Part shown: piece by piece, positions 47,131 through 59,899 of the stretch
Numbering within the stretch: the first letter of the stretch is position 1
Layout: each line of letters opens with the position of its first letter
Source of the DNA: Monodelphis domestica
Taxonomy: Eukaryota; Chordata; Mammalia; Didelphimorphia; Didelphidae
Assembly (NCBI RefSeq): GCF_027887165.1
Contig: NC_077230.1
Coordinates: forward strand, 28,111,851-28,175,850
DNA length: 64,000 bases
Direction: 5' to 3'
Notes under the pieces: generated by a model
What the model saw: only the letters and a program-made list of their open reading frames with translations
The model's database searches: none
Told to the model about the DNA's origin: nothing
Position numbers and translations under genes: made by a program

Positions 47131-47289
47131 AATCCCATGACAAGAAGTGTTATATTGGGAAATCGAAGAATGTATCAGAATCTCATTATACTTATAAAGA
47201 ATCTATACTGGACCTTAAATTCAAGCTGCATTGAATCAGAACCTTCATCTTTTATCCTGAAGCATAAAACCATATAATAGCTTGATGCA

Positions 47290-47470
47290 GTTAATCTCTC
47301 TCTGTCTTTCTCTTAGTCTCTGTCTGTCTTTGTCTGTCTATCTCTGTATCTCTGTATCTGTCTCTCTATATCTCTCTCTGTCCCTTTTTTTTTGTCTCTG
47401 TTTCTGTCTCTGACTCTCTACCTCTATCTTTCTTTTTTTTTCACCCTCTCTCTCTGTCTCTCTCTGCCTT

Positions 47471-47532
<62 letters not shown>

Positions 47533-47533
47533 C

Positions 47534-47600
<67 letters not shown>
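47290..47600. repeat. (TC)n / (TCTG)n simple repeat
   Basis: Imperfect CTGTCTCT-type sequence from 47290 passes into nearly pure CT dinucleotide at 47471-47598. The Leu-Ser and Arg-Glu open frames read from it (up to 122 codons) are artefacts of the repeat. Confidence 0.95.
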
Positions 47601-47601
<1 letters not shown>

Positions 47602-48011
47602 CTTTTTCTTTCTTATCCCATCATTTCTTACTTTTATTTTTCTTTCATTTAATCCTAAACTTGATAAATAGCTCCCATGAGTATTTCTATAAACAAAATA
47701 ATACAAAAACCAGAATTATATATGAAACCATGAATCTCTTTCACATACTGCTTGTTTTAGAGAGATTATTTGATAAATTAACACACTTTAAAAATTTTCA
47801 TGTTGATTCTTTCCTTTAGAATTTCATTATGTTCTCCTTTTTACACTTAAAAATATATAATGCCTTTCCTTTTATTTCCACCAATGCTAATCTCAATATA
47901 TTATCAGCCTCCTTAATTTAAAACTAGACAAAAAGGAACAAAACAAAATCTTGCCAATAAACCTCATTCAATATTCAAACAATAATTCAACAATGTTGTT
48001 TTTTTTTTTTT

Positions 48012-48222
48012 AATGAGGCATTTGGGTTATGCACTGGATAGAGCCCTGGATCTGGATTCAGGAAAACCCAAGTTCAAATCTGGTCTCAGATATTAACTAG
48101 CTGTGTGATCCTGGGCAAATCACTTAACAGACTCAATTTCCTTATCTATAAAATAGGGATAATAATGACACATCAATTGTGAGGAGAAAATGAGATCATA
48201 TTTGTAAAACATTTTCATTTTT
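48012..48222 (+). mobile_element. CORE-SINE (Mar1/MIR-like), plus strand
   Basis: A tRNA-like start ('actggatagagccctggatc'), a B-box-like 'gttcaaatctgg', the CORE segment ('gctgtgtgatcctgggcaaa') and the 3' half ('cttatctataaaataggg', 'gatcatatttgtaaaac') are all present in order. A nearly full-length copy. Confidence 0.8.
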
Positions 48223-48374
48223 TGGTTTTTTATTTTTAAGTTCAGCTGGTTTATTAAAGAAAATTAGCTTCACTGTGGATGGGTGAGTCTTTAGATTCTA
48301 GGTACTTCTTACCCCCACCCATCTGTTTGCAACTCAGATATTTGAAGCCAAGAGTAACTCTAGTCTTTCATCTA

Positions 48375-48707
48375 TAGCAATGGTGTCATGCATGCCAAAG
48401 ATAGCACACAGAGTACTGTCTATGGGCAAGCATGCCCCCTTTCCCCCCACCGCAAGGTTAGTTACTAGAAAGACATTGGGATTATTCAGGCGGAGCTGCT
48501 CCCTTCCCCCTCTCCACCATGCCTGACAACATTTTTTCACATTACCTCCCCTTCTGCACAGCAGCTCAATAGAAGCTCTTTCTCTCTCTCCTCTCTTGGG
48601 TAAGAGGGGCTGGGGTATTCCTGGAACTCAGTGGAGGAGCAGGGTATGGTATCCTGTCTCTGGGGGTGGGTCATGGCACTCAGTTTCTAACAAGTTTGCC
48701 ATCACTG
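48375..48707. mobile_element. hAT-like non-autonomous DNA transposon remnant
   Basis: A GC-richer unit ends ...gtttgccatcactg at 48694-48707; the reverse complement, CAGTGATGGCAAAC, is typical of hAT terminal inverted repeats. A diverged partner may be 'agcaatggtgtcatgcatgc' at about 48376. No transposase frame. Boundaries are tentative. Confidence 0.45.
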
Positions 48708-48709
48708 AT

Positions 48710-50955
48710 CTCCAGCTTCCCATTCCCTCTGTGCTGGGGAGAGGGGAGCAGTGTGCTATCATCAAGCAGACTCTGCTGCATAAATACAATATTTAGCCAT
48801 GTAATAAATATTGGTAGAAGCAGGGCAATGTAAGATGGTACCTCTCCAGTTTCTCCCTAAGAATTCAACTCAGAGGACATCCTCCTCAGAACTTCTGATG
48901 GCAGGAGAAGGGAGATTGCTTTCTCTTCTAATTCTTTCTAAACCCTGAGGTTAGTGGTCTCATTTCAAGATGGGTTTCTGGAGCTGAAAAACAAAAAGCA
49001 ACTCTCAATTTAGGAAGGGAAGGGCAAGCTTCAAGGTGGCGTTTCTGTGATTCTGATCTTAGAAGTTGGAGGCTTCATACAAGTCAAATACTGCCACCTT
49101 GATCTTATTCAAAGAGCAATGTGGCTAGCTGTGTCTAAGAAGCCAGGCCAGAGACCTCAGGCTCTCACGGTTCTCCAGCATTGTAATAGAATAGCGATGC
49201 ATTAGGATCAGCTTCATAGTACTATATAACTATTGTAAAGCACTATATAAATTCTGGTTTTTATCATTATCATCATTATTAATTATTATTTCTTAGTATT
49301 TAAACTACTTTCTGGGTGTTGAAGTATTTTTTTAGGGAAATGGGAAATTTATGTGAGAGCTTTGGATTTTGCTTATTACCTTCCTGGTTCTTTTGGAGGG
49401 GTTCCTTTCAGGAAGCAACTTAGTGGATTCTCTTTCTCCTTGGTAAATTCATTATTTCTCTAGGGTTTCATTAGATCTGGATAATTTTCATATAAGATTT
49501 CTTGAAATATAATAGTTAGGGTTTTTTTTTTTCTTATTCATAGTTTCTACCAAGTCCAATGATTAATAAATAACTAATCATTTATCTTTTTGCTAGGTAA
49601 GAAATTTTTTATACCTTACTATGACATTCTTCTGTTCTTTCAATATTCTGATTTTATTCTAATATTTCTGATTTTCAAGTAATCTTTAGTTGTGTTAAAT
49701 TTAATACATTTTAAATAATATTTACCTCTTGTCTTAGAATCAATATTGTGTATTGGTTCTATAGCAGAAGTATAGTAGGGGCTACACATTGGGGGTTAAG
49801 TAATTTGCCTGTGAGGTTGGTCTCTTCTCTTAATATTTCTAAGTTAGGTAAATCCCAATGAGAATGAATCAAATGCCATAAGACTTGCTTTTTAGTGAAT
49901 CATATATAATGCAGAATTCAGAGAATTTCATTTCTTGAGTACTAACAGACTGTTTCTTTTTGCTTATTATTGTTTTTTATTGACCTGTTAAACCTGTATA
50001 TATCTCAGTTGATGAGGACCTGGAGAGCTGAATCTGTCAAAGTTAATCTTTGATGAATATTTGCTTATATTTAGAATATTTTTGTGGTATTTATTGATAC
50101 AATCTCTCCAAAGTCTTGCATTTGGACCAGTCTGCAATTAGTTTAAGACATAACACAGTACCTTTTAAAAATTATTGTGGGGCTCAAAAAACAATGTATG
50201 TTAAACTCTTTTTAAATTTTAAAATGCTATATAAATGCTAGCTAATTATGGCTCTCATAGCTTGCATTATTTTCCATTTAATCAATGTATAATTTTTCAA
50301 AATTTCAGGTTATTATTTCTAATTGGTCGGATGTGCAAAAATCCAATAAATGCTTAGTTTAGAAGTATATTCCTGGATCATTAAGTATAACCCTTTTTTC
50401 TTATATAACTTTGATTTGTTTAATTTTTAGGAACTTTAATAATGATTGAACTTTTTTGAAATATAATTTCCATTGACTCTAATTGCTATGACTTAGAGTA
50501 TGCCAATCTAATACTTGGTTTAACTTCATCTTTGGAAAATGGAAAATTTAATCCATCAACTATTGTTTTATCTATGGCACTAGGTAATCTATTTTTAATT
50601 TGGATTAACTGAATTTTCTGCATAACAAGGCTTAAATGTATATAGTTTGTGCCCCTATGCAAATTACTTTTTTGGGAGAAGTATGAAGTATAAGTGCTAC
50701 TAGGTCTCAGAAATAAAATATACTCAGAACAAGTCTCTAAGATTCTACCCATAACATCTTTGAAGAAGCAGAGTCTAAGAAGAACAAAAACAAGTGAGTA
50801 GATTCTTTAATTCATAAAATTCTTAACTCTAAATTATGACTCCATAAAATTATTAGTGAAACCAACCTTCCTCCTCTGGATAGTTGGGTGATATTTGGGA
50901 AGGTTGTATGGTTGGACAATGTGTTCATTAGTTGAACTTAATTTTTCTTTTCTAT
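48710..50955. other. AT-rich sequence with SINE scraps
   Basis: Mostly unassigned. Contains a minus-strand 3' piece of the GGGGCAGCTGGG-type SINE at about 49722-49812 ('caatattgtgtattggttct'). Two MIR 3' tails lie near 49235-49260 and 50200-50245 ('tgctatataaatgctagc'). No gene recognised. Confidence 0.5.
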
Positions 50956-50961
50956 TTTTTA

Positions 50962-51147
50962 AATCCTTACCTTCCATCGTAGAATTAGGTATTGATTCCA
51001 GGCAGAAGAGTGGTAAGGACTAGCTAAAGGGAGTTAAGTGACTTGCCCAGAGTCACACAGCTAGGAAGTATCTGAGGTCAGATTTGAACCTAGGATCTCC
51101 CTTCTCTAGTCCTGGGTCTCAAACCACTGAGACACCCAGCTGTTCCC
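50962..51147 (-). mobile_element. GGGGCAGCTGGG-type CORE-SINE, minus strand (near full length)
   Basis: Reverse-complemented SINE with all parts: tail ('aaatccttaccttccatcg'), 'ggcagaagagtggtaaggac', CORE ('agtgacttgcccagagtcac'), B-box-like 'gatttgaacc' and head 'cagctgttccc'. It serves as the local reference that shows where the LINE at 33.77 kb departs from the SINE (after 'accactct'). Confidence 0.85.
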
Positions 51148-51399
51148 TTTCTTCTCTATTGTGAGTGACATCTCTGTGTGGTGAGAGTCATTCAATTAGA
51201 AAATATATAAATAAAGGTAATAGACAGTCTCTGAACATGAGGAACACAAAATCTAATGGAGGAAACAAAATAAACTTACTATGTACAAGAAAGGTAGAAA
51301 GAAAATAAACCAGAAGCAAGGAGATAGATAAATATTTGACAAATAACCATAATATAAGATCATGTTGATTTTTCAAATATTTACATCAACAAATTAGAG

Positions 51400-52845
51400 A
51401 AAGAATAGATCAATGAATTATGTATGCAACTAAAAAAACTAAAAAAATTACAAATTCAAAATCCTCATCTAAATGCCAAATAGGAAATATTGAAAATCAA
51501 ATTAAATATTAATGAAATTAAAAGTAAAAAAGTACTAAACTAAAAAATAAAACTAGGAACTGTTTTTATGAAAATATCAATAAAATATATGCATTATTTG
51601 TTAATTTGATTAAAAAAGAAGGAAAACCAAATTGCCAGCATTAAAAATAAAAAAAAAAAGTGAATTCACTGCCAATGAAAATGAATTAAAAATTATTAGG
51701 AGTTATTTTGTCCAATTTTATGTCAATGCATTTAACAATATAAATGAAATGAATAAATATATATATATTTTTTAATTTTGTAAATACTTAGATTTATAAA
51801 AGAGGAAATGAGGAAATTTTGGTTGTTCAGCCATGTCCTACTCTTTGAAACCCTGGCAGATATCATGCCCATATTGTGCGTTGGGTATCATATTTCTGTG
51901 TAAGATGCTGAAGTAGTATACCATTTCCTTCTCTAAAGTTAAATCAAGATTAAGTGATTAGCTCAAGGTCACGCAGCTGAAATATGTTTGACGTCAAATT
52001 TGAACTCAGGAAGATGACAAATCCTGACTCCAGGTTTGTCTGTTTATCCACTGTAATATCTAGTTGTCTCAAAGAAAAAAGAGAATATCTAAATAATATT
52101 ATCTTAGAAAAAGACATTGAAGAAGCAATAAAGAAGATTCCTAAGGAAAAAATAATCCCAGGATCAATAGCATGCATAAGTGATAGCTACCAAATATTTA
52201 AAAGACAATTAATTACAATACTTTGTACACTATTTGAAGAAGTAGGAAAAATAGAAAATCTAGTAAATTTTTTCCAAACACAAATATGTGTTGATAGCTA
52301 AACTAAAAAGTAAAAATAAAGAAAGAAAAATATAGACCAATTATCCTAATGAATATTGATGCAAGCATTTTGGATAAAATAAAATCTGAGCAAGAAGATT
52401 ACAGCAATATATCACAAGAATCATACATTATAACTAAGTGGAATTTTCCAGGAATGTAGGGTTGACTGAATATTAGGAACACTATCAGCATAACTGGCTA
52501 TATCAAATGGTCATATTACAAATGGTCAAATAACAAAAGAAAAACCATATGATTATTGATCCAGAAAAAGGTTTTGACATAATATAAGGCATTCTTATAA
52601 AAAAAATAAAACATAGGAATAAGTGGTGCTTTCAATAAAATAATAAGTAGTATATCTAAAATCATCAGTAACATTATTAGTAAAGGTGATGAGATATATA
52701 CCTTACCAGTAAGATTGGAGTGAAGCAAAAATACCCATTATTACTACTAATATTCAATATTATTCTAGAAATGTTACCTGTAGTAATGACAAAGAAAAAA
52801 TGGAAGGAATTAGATTAAATGTTAAGGAAGTTAAACTATTGCTGT
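51400..52845 (+). mobile_element. L1 ORF2 relic (linker and RT), plus strand
   Basis: Old plus-strand L1 ORF2: the pre-RT linker at 51540-51790 and then, after a SINE insertion, the start of RT (IEEAIKKIPKEKIIPGS near 52117). The mid-RT follows, up to a G-I-R-L-N-V-K-E-V-K-L-type stretch near 52840, just before where the F-A-D-D box should be. Many stops and indels. Confidence 0.7.
51825..52075 (-). mobile_element. Mar1-like CORE-SINE inserted in L1
   Basis: 'ggttgttcagccatgtccta', 'ccatttccttctctaaag', the CORE 'aagtgattagctcaaggtca' and 'tttgaactcaggaagatg' follow the order seen in the copy at 24865-25115. L1 ORF2 flanks it on both sides. Confidence 0.75.
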
Positions 52846-53035
52846 CCATCTTGGTTCTACTTCCCATCTTATTTTTCTCTATTGTTATTTTAAATGGAAT
52901 TTCTCATTCTATCTATTGCTGTTGTACATTCTTGATAATATATAGAAATTCTGATTATTTTTGCAGGTTTATTTTATATCCTGCAACTTTGCTGAGGTTG
53001 TTAATTATTTCCAATAAAATTTTAAAGTTGTTTCT
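52846..53035 (-). mobile_element. Inverted L1 ORF2 segment
   Basis: A short antisense piece ('ttttgcaggtttattttata', 'ctgcaactttgctgaggttg') corresponding to ORF2 just downstream of the RT active-site box. It sits between plus-strand L1 pieces. Confidence 0.7.
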
Positions 53036-53044
53036 CCATGGTTC

Positions 53045-54780
53045 TTCAAAACCAGAATCCTACCATATGTTGATTATAAGAAACACAATTGAGGCAAATA
53101 GACACACACAGAGTAAAGGTAAGAAGCTAGAGTAGAATTTATTGGGCTTCAACTGAGAAAAAGAAGGCAGGAGTAGCAATCATGATCTCAGACAAAGCTA
53201 AAGCAAAAATAGATTTAATTACAAGTGATAAAGAAGGTAATTACATGTTGATTAAAAGCAGCATAGATAATAAAGAAATATCAGTCCTCAGCATATATGC
53301 ACCAAATGGTATAGCATCCAGATTTTTAAGTGAGTAACTAAAGAAGCTCAGAGAGAAAATACATAGTAAGACTTTACTAGTGAGGAATCTCAACCTTCCT
53401 CTATCAAAACTAGATAAATATAATTAAAATAATGATAGAAAATATCAGGAATCTATTTGCTAGGACAAATCCAGAAACTACATGAACACGATTATAAAAC
53501 ACTTTTTTCACACAAATAAAGTAATATACAAACAGTTAGAGAAATATTAATTGTCAATATCAACTCAATCAATATAATAAAAATGAAAACCCTACCTGAA
53601 TTATTTAATTATTCAGGACTATACCAATCAAATTACCAAAAATATTCCATACAGCTAGGAAAAATTGTAACAAAATTCATCTGGAAATATAAAAGGTATA
53701 AAAATATAATGGGAATCAATGAAAATAAATGTACAGAAAAGTGACTTCTTAGTACCAGAACTCAAACTGTATTATAAAGTGGTAATTATCAAATAAATAT
53801 ACTACTGGATAGAAATAAGTGGTGGATCAGAGGAGTAAATTGGGTGCACAATACATAGTAGTAAATGACTATAGTAATCTAAGGTTTGAGAAACCCAGAG
53901 ATCCAATTTTGGGGGACACAAACTTACTGTTTGACAAAAACTGCCTGGAAAACTGGACAGTGCTTTGTCAGAAACTGAATATTTAGCACTGTATATCAAC
54001 ATAAGGTTTTATTGTTTATATGATATAAACAAATCAAGGGACTATGAAATAGCAAGGGACTATGAAATATCTATGTGAAGTATGGATAAGGGAAGGATTT
54101 ATGACCAAACAAGGGACAAAGATTATTATAAGCTATAAATTTGATCATTTTGATTATATAAAATTAAAAAAAGTTTGCACAATATGAAATTGATATAGCC
54201 AAAATTAAAAAGAAAGCAAGAAATTGGGAGTGAGGAGAAAAGTACTACAAGTCTCTGAAAAAGTTCTCATTTCTTACATGAATAGAAAAATGTTTCAAAT
54301 GTATAAGAATATTATTCATTCTCAAGTGATAAATGATCAAATTATATGAATTGTAAAATAAAAATTTTAAATTTTTGAAAATTGTCAGAAAAGTTTTTAG
54401 AAGAAATTAAAGCTATTTTATATGACTAAATAAAAAGCCATAAATCAGCATTAAGTACAGTAATACAAATTAAAATAATTTGGAGGTATCATCCCATTAC
54501 ATCTTTCAGATTGGTTATTATGATAGAAAAGGAAAATGATAAATACTGGACAAAATGTGAAAAATCGGGATACTAATGCAATGTTAATGACTTTGTAAAC
54601 TGATCCAATTATCCTGAAAAGCAAGTTGGACCTATTCCCAAGGGACTTTAACTTGGCATACCCTTTAACACACTAATATCACTACTTCGTTTGTATTTCA
54701 GAGAACAGCAAGAATAATTTTATCCACTTCCAAAAAAGAAAATATGGAGTCTCAATATAGATTGAAATATGTATTTTAAT
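53045..54780 (+). mobile_element. L1 relic: endonuclease piece joined to ORF2 C-terminal region, plus strand
   Basis: Plus-strand endonuclease-domain sequence (53170-53420; 'caatcatgatctcagacaaa', 'cagcatatatgcaccaaatg') is followed at about 53440 directly by post-RT ORF2. That continues to an ORF2 tail near 54600-54780. The RT core between them is missing. No coding capacity. Confidence 0.7.
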
Positions 54781-55780
54781 TCCTTTATTATTCTTTTTTG
54801 GATACATTTTTCTTTTGTAACCTGTACAGTATGACATTCTTTTGCATAATTGCAAATGTATAACTATATCTTATTACTTGCCTTTTTGGTGAAGGGTGAA
54901 TAGAAAAAGATAATATGGAACTCAAAATATTTTTAAATGAATAGTTAAGATTTTGTCAAATTTAGTAGGGGAAAATAAAATGAAATTTAAATAAAAACAT
55001 TTTTTGAAAATGAAACTTCTTTTTCAAAGCAAAACATAACAAAAATAGCTTATTGACTATTTTCAATTCATCAATATCCAGATGAACTGTTAGTTTCCAT
55101 TTATCTCAGTAAATATAGGGAGAATTATATGTTAATCACACTAATCAGGGTTTTTTAAAAATATCTTTATCATAAAAGGTCATGTGGCTCTTCATTCAAG
55201 ATAAAAGGTCTCTGCTTCTAAGCCAGAGATTGTCAATAGTAAATTCTGCTAGCAATAATTGCTGTAACATAATCAATCATATGAATCCCATAGACTTCTT
55301 GGAAAATACATGCAACAGTATGTATAAGCAGAAGAGCACATACCTTGTGACTAGGAAACAACAGCAGCTACTTCATATGCTCTTCCATTTTTTTTTTGAA
55401 TTTTAATGAAATATTTCTGGAATACATAAAAGCCAAACCAAAATAAGTCTTAAGCTGTTATTTTAATATAATATAGTGGGTAGTTTCATAATGTGTAATG
55501 CTATGATTATACAGTTGTATTCCCTGTCTCAACTTATAATGAGTGTGTCCACTTCTTATAAATACATTTGTATATGTAAAAATGGAGAAAATGTAAATGT
55601 TTGTTAATGAAAGATTATATCCCTTTAGCTAATTCCTTTCCCCAGTAATGCAATTTAGGAAATATTTCTAGAAAGAACATTTTATTCTCCAGTGTATTGA
55701 TTTTATTTCAATGACAAAGATGATGAATCCTGTAATGTTTTTTTATACTTTTGGATAAATAAGGGAAATAAGGAAATGGA
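54781..55780. other. AT-rich sequence, nothing identified
   Basis: About 1 kb with no recognised gene or repeat; the 74-codon frame at 55182-55406 has no known motif. Confidence 0.5.
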
Positions 55781-55784
55781 AGTA

Positions 55785-55979
55785 GCTAGACAGTTCAGTG
55801 AATAGAAATCTAAATCTGAAGGAAGACTTGAGTTCAAATATAGCCTCAGACACTTCCTAGCAATTTGACCACAGATAAGATGCTTATATAAGCTTCATTG
55901 TCTAAGTTTCTAAAACTATAAAATGGAGATAATAGCAGCATCATTATCTCAAGGTTGCTGTGAGAGAAACAGAGAGGTA

Positions 55980-55980
<1 letters not shown>
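55785..55980 (+). mobile_element. CORE-SINE relic, plus strand
   Basis: 'gacttgagttcaaatatagc' (B-box side), 'ctcagacacttcctagcaat' (CORE) and 'aactataaaatggagataat' (3' part) in normal SINE order, ending at a CA repeat. Confidence 0.75.

Positions 55981-55982
<2 letters not shown>

Positions 55983-56041
<59 letters not shown>
55983..56041. repeat. (CA)n(TA)n microsatellite
   Basis: About 48 bp of CA followed by about 11 bp of TA, directly after a SINE tail. Confidence 0.95.
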
Positions 56042-56157
56042 CAATATATATCATCCATGCTGCTGATTGTAAAATTTAAAAGTACAATAAATAGAATTAG
56101 TGAGATTTGGAATCACAGATAACTACATATCATATAGCTTATATAAAATGTATCCTA

Positions 56158-56250
56158 ATGTTGTTCATTTGCTTCAGTAATGTCTGACTTCATGAACACC
56201 TTTGTAGATTTCCTGGCAAAGATACTGGGGAGGTTTGCCATGTTCTTTTC
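56158..56250 (-). mobile_element. Mar1-like SINE fragment
   Basis: 'ttgttcatttgcttcagtaa', 'tttcctggcaaagatactgg' and 'ggtttgccatgttcttttcc' match the non-tRNA end of the Mar1-like copies at 24.9 and 51.8 kb. Confidence 0.65.
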
Positions 56251-56911
56251 CAACACTAAAATATTCAAACATATGAATATGCATAAAGAATAAATGCTTA
56301 TTGATTGACAGAGGGAAAACAGGTCAAGGTGAGATTGAAGAAATTGAGATTTAAACTGAATCTTGAAGTAAGTTAGCAACCAAGAATCATCTACCCATCA
56401 CAACTCACAACTTACTACGTTCTTTCAGAGGAAAGTAAGGTCATTTAATAAAATAAAATATTTCCAAGCATTCCTGAAGAAAAGAAAAGACTTAAACTGA
56501 AAATCTGAAAAAGCCCAGAGAATGAGAAAAGAAAATTTAAGTGTAAATAAGGTCAAATTGTTTATATTCCTATATGGATAGATGATATCTTTAACTTAAA
56601 ATTAGAAGTATAGAGAGACAGAGGGAATGGTAGTAAGCTGTATAGGATGATATGTAATAAAAAATCTAGGGGTGATAAAGAAGACTGTACTAAGAGACAT
56701 GGGAAGAAAGAAGTAAAAATGGGGCAAATTATTTCACATAAAGAAGGAGGAGTAGAAGGAAGAGGTTCAATGAGATTAAGGACTTACTTTGCAGGAGGCT
56801 AATGTTGAGAACACAAAGAAATATAATAAATAGTTTCCAGCATCAGAGAATCTGACTTTCTAATGAGAGACATCAAGCAAATAACTATATGTACCTAATA
56901 TATATATATGG
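56251..56911. other. Unassigned sequence
   Basis: Purine-rich unique-looking DNA with no gene or repeat that I recognise; a TA run is near 56898-56910. Confidence 0.5.
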
Positions 56912-58609
56912 ATTTTCTGATGGTATACTTTCAGAGTCCTGAAAATCACCTAAAATTAATTGAAATAATTAATAACTTTAGCAAAGTTGCAGGATACAAA
57001 ATAAATCCACATAAATCATAAGCACTTCTATAGATTTCCAAAAAAAAATCAGCATCAAGAGTTAGAAAAAGAAACTCCAATTAGTAGCACTCTAGACAAC
57101 ATCAAACATTTGGGAATCTATCTGCCAACGCAAAGACAGGAATTATGTGAACACTGTTTCAAAACATTTTTCACACAAATAAAATTAGATATAAACAATT
57201 GGAAAAACATTAATTGCTCATGGTTGTCTGTGCTAATATAATAAAAATATCAATTTTACCTAAGTTTTCTTACTTATTCAGAGACATAACCAATAAAACT
57301 ACCAAAATAAATTTTTATAGAACTAGAAAAACTAATAACAAAATTCATGTAGAACAACAGGAGGCCAAAAATATCAAGGGAACTAATTTAAAAAATGTGA
57401 AGGATGGTGGTTTAGCAATGCCAAATCTTAATGCAGTGATCATCAAAAGAAATCAGTACTGGCTAAGATATAGAAGAGTTGATAAATGGAATAGACTAGG
57501 GATAAATAACCTAAATAATTTTCTGTTCAATAAATCCAAAGATCCTAGCTTTTGGATAAGAACTCACTTTTTGACAAAAACTGCTTGGAAAAAAATGGAA
57601 AACAGTATGGGAAAAATTAGGTTTCTATCAATATCTCAATCCATATAATGGATATGGTCAAAATGGGTATATGACTTAAACATAAAGAGTGATGTTATAA
57701 AAAAATGAGGGGAACATACGGTAGTTAACCTTTCAGATCTTTGGAGAAGCAAAAATATTATGACCAAACAAGAGATAGGGAACATTAGAAGATGTAAAAT
57801 GAATAATTTTGATGATATCAAAAAAAATTTTTAATTGTAGAAAAAAAAACAATGCAACCAAGGTCAACAACAAACTTGGGGTAAAATTTATAACAAATTT
57901 CTCTGATTAAGGTCTCATTTATCAAATATATGAAGAACTAAGTCAAACTTATAAGAATCCAAGTCATTACTCAATTGATAAATTGTCTAAGGATATGAAT
58001 AACCAGTTTCAGATGAAGAAATCAATACCATCAATAATTATATGAAAAATGTTCTAAATCTTTTTTGAATAAAGAAATGTAAATTAATTAAAATAACTGT
58101 GAACTATCTCTTCATACCTATCAGATTGGCCAATTTGATAGAAAAAAAATGATTAATGTTGGAGGGAATATGGCAAAATTCAGACACTAATGCATTGCTG
58201 GTGGATTTGTGAACTATCCAACAACTCTGGGGAAGGCAATTTGGAATTATGTCCAAGGGCTATAAAAGAATGCATCACTTTTGATACAGTAATACAACTA
58301 CTATGTGTATATCTCAAGGAGATAAAAAAAGGGAAAGGGTTTGCTTTTACAAAAAATATTTTTCGTTGCTCTTTTTGCAAAGAATTGGAAACTAAAGGGA
58401 TGTGTCTCAATTGGGGAATGGCTGAACAAATTGTGGCATATGATGGTGATCAAATATCATTGTGCTACAAGAAATGATGAACAGGATGATTTCAGAAAGA
58501 GTTAGGAAGACCTATGTGAACAGATGCAGAGTGAAATAAGAAGAACCAAGAGAATATTTTATGTAGTAACTAATATTGTGGAATAATCAAAAGTGATAGA
58601 CTTTTCAGC
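56912..58609 (+). mobile_element. L1 ORF2 C-terminal half, plus strand (interrupted by an LTR)
   Basis: Plus-strand L1 from just after the RT active site. A 144-codon open frame (57214-57648) holds part of ORF2 (IIKISILPKFSYLFR, then DGGLAMPNLN), and the C-terminal tail is at 58190-58477. The order is collinear with L1. It is cut at 58609 and resumes at 59179. Confidence 0.8.
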
Positions 58610-59178
58610 TGTGAAGGGTTAAATTTAGGGGGACAGGAGTTTAAACAAAAGCCACTGAGTAGTTTACTAAATGCAAACACTAACTTTATTATTAAGAAAA
58701 TACAGAAATAGGAAGGAGGAAAGTGAGAGTAAACTTACAATAGCTTATAACTATACACCAGATCCCAATACTAACTAAATTTCCATTTAAAAAACCACTA
58801 AATTTATCTGTCTCAGAGGACAGTATCTTCTGTTAGTCTGAAGCCCTTGCCTATTCTTCTCTACTCTGACTATCTAATGATATATCCACTATATAACTAC
58901 CTATCTATCCACATTATCAATGATCAATAAAGCTATTAAGGTCTTAATTCTGTTTCTCTTTCTCTAACTAGAGAGAGAAAGTCACACACTCCTCTCCCCA
59001 GGAGATCCAGAGACAAAACCCCTTTCCAAATGTCTCCAACTTACTACCACATCCTTCTAACTATCACCAACTGCCAACCTGCACATCAGAGAATCTCTTA
59101 CTAAAAAAACTTATAACTCATTTTCCTCTTAAATATAAAAAGTAGAAATTAATAAAAACTATCTTACTACTACTAACA
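58610..59178 (+). mobile_element. Solo LTR inserted in L1
   Basis: A 569-bp block unrelated to L1 begins TGTGAAGGG and ends ACTAACA. An AATAAA signal lies at about 58926 in plus orientation, and L1 3' sequence continues immediately after ('gcaatgcaacggaccagg'). The ends fit TG...CA. The target duplication is not clear because the junction letters (cagc) can be placed in more than one way. Orientation is inferred from the AATAAA only. Confidence 0.6.
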
Positions 59179-59435
59179 GCAATGCAACGGACCAGGTCAA
59201 TTCTGAAGACATGAAAAAAAAAATGTCATCCGTCTCCAGAGAAGGAACTGTTCAAGTAGAAATGCCAATGAAAACCAGGCTTATCACTCATTTGTTTGGG
59301 TATATGTTTGGGGATTTTGATTCTATATAATTATTTCTTTATGAAAATGAAAAAATATGTAAATATGTTTTACATAATAATACATGTATAAACCAGAAAA
59401 AAGGAAAAGACAATAAAATAAAAATAAAAGAATAT
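59179..59435 (+). mobile_element. L1 3' UTR and A-rich tail, plus strand
   Basis: Continuation of the L1 at 56912-58609: 'cagagaaggaactgttcaag', then 3' UTR and A-rich tail with AATAAAATAAAAA-type sequence near 59410-59430. Confidence 0.75.
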
Positions 59436-59529
59436 CTAAGAAATGGCCAATCTGCATTCATGGAATACATTTTCTCATCCAGATTTCCATACTCTAATGA
59501 AGTTACAGCTCTGATTAATAATAACAATA

Positions 59530-59745
59530 TTAGTAATACCTAGTGTTTTAAAGTATTCTTGAGATTTATAAAGGACTTTACATACATCAATTTTTCTTCA
59601 CAACAAAATTTGGAGGCACTTCTATGTTGATTTTCATTTTATAGGGGATGATACTGTAGCTCAGAAATGATGTATGTGATATCACAGAAGCTAGAGTATG
59701 AGATGACATTTGAAGTCAGCCCTTCTCAAATCCAAAAATAAGATG
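59530..59745 (-). mobile_element. MIR-family relic
   Basis: 'tataaaggactttacataca', 'ttttcattttataggggatg' and 'gtagctcagaaatgatgtat' give the reverse-complement order of MIR-type repeats. Diverged. Confidence 0.5.
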
Positions 59746-59899
59746 CAATTTCTATAATATGTTGCATCTGGTCTACAAATACAGATTAAAATCTAGCATA
59801 CTTAAACTCACTATATTATTTCAAAGTTGACATAAAATGATAAAATATATCACTTTGCAAAATTTTAGACAAAATAAACTATATTATTTAAAATACATA

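Noticed and set aside
47338..47706. Arg/Glu-rich and Leu/Ser-rich open frames
   Set aside because: They are translations of the CT/GA simple repeat in several frames.
51984..52301. 105-codon plus-strand frame as a novel gene
   Set aside because: It is a chance fusion of antisense SINE sequence with L1 ORF2 sequence; the second half is recognisably L1.
55846..56031. Cys-Val repeat peptide
   Set aside because: Translation of the CA microsatellite.
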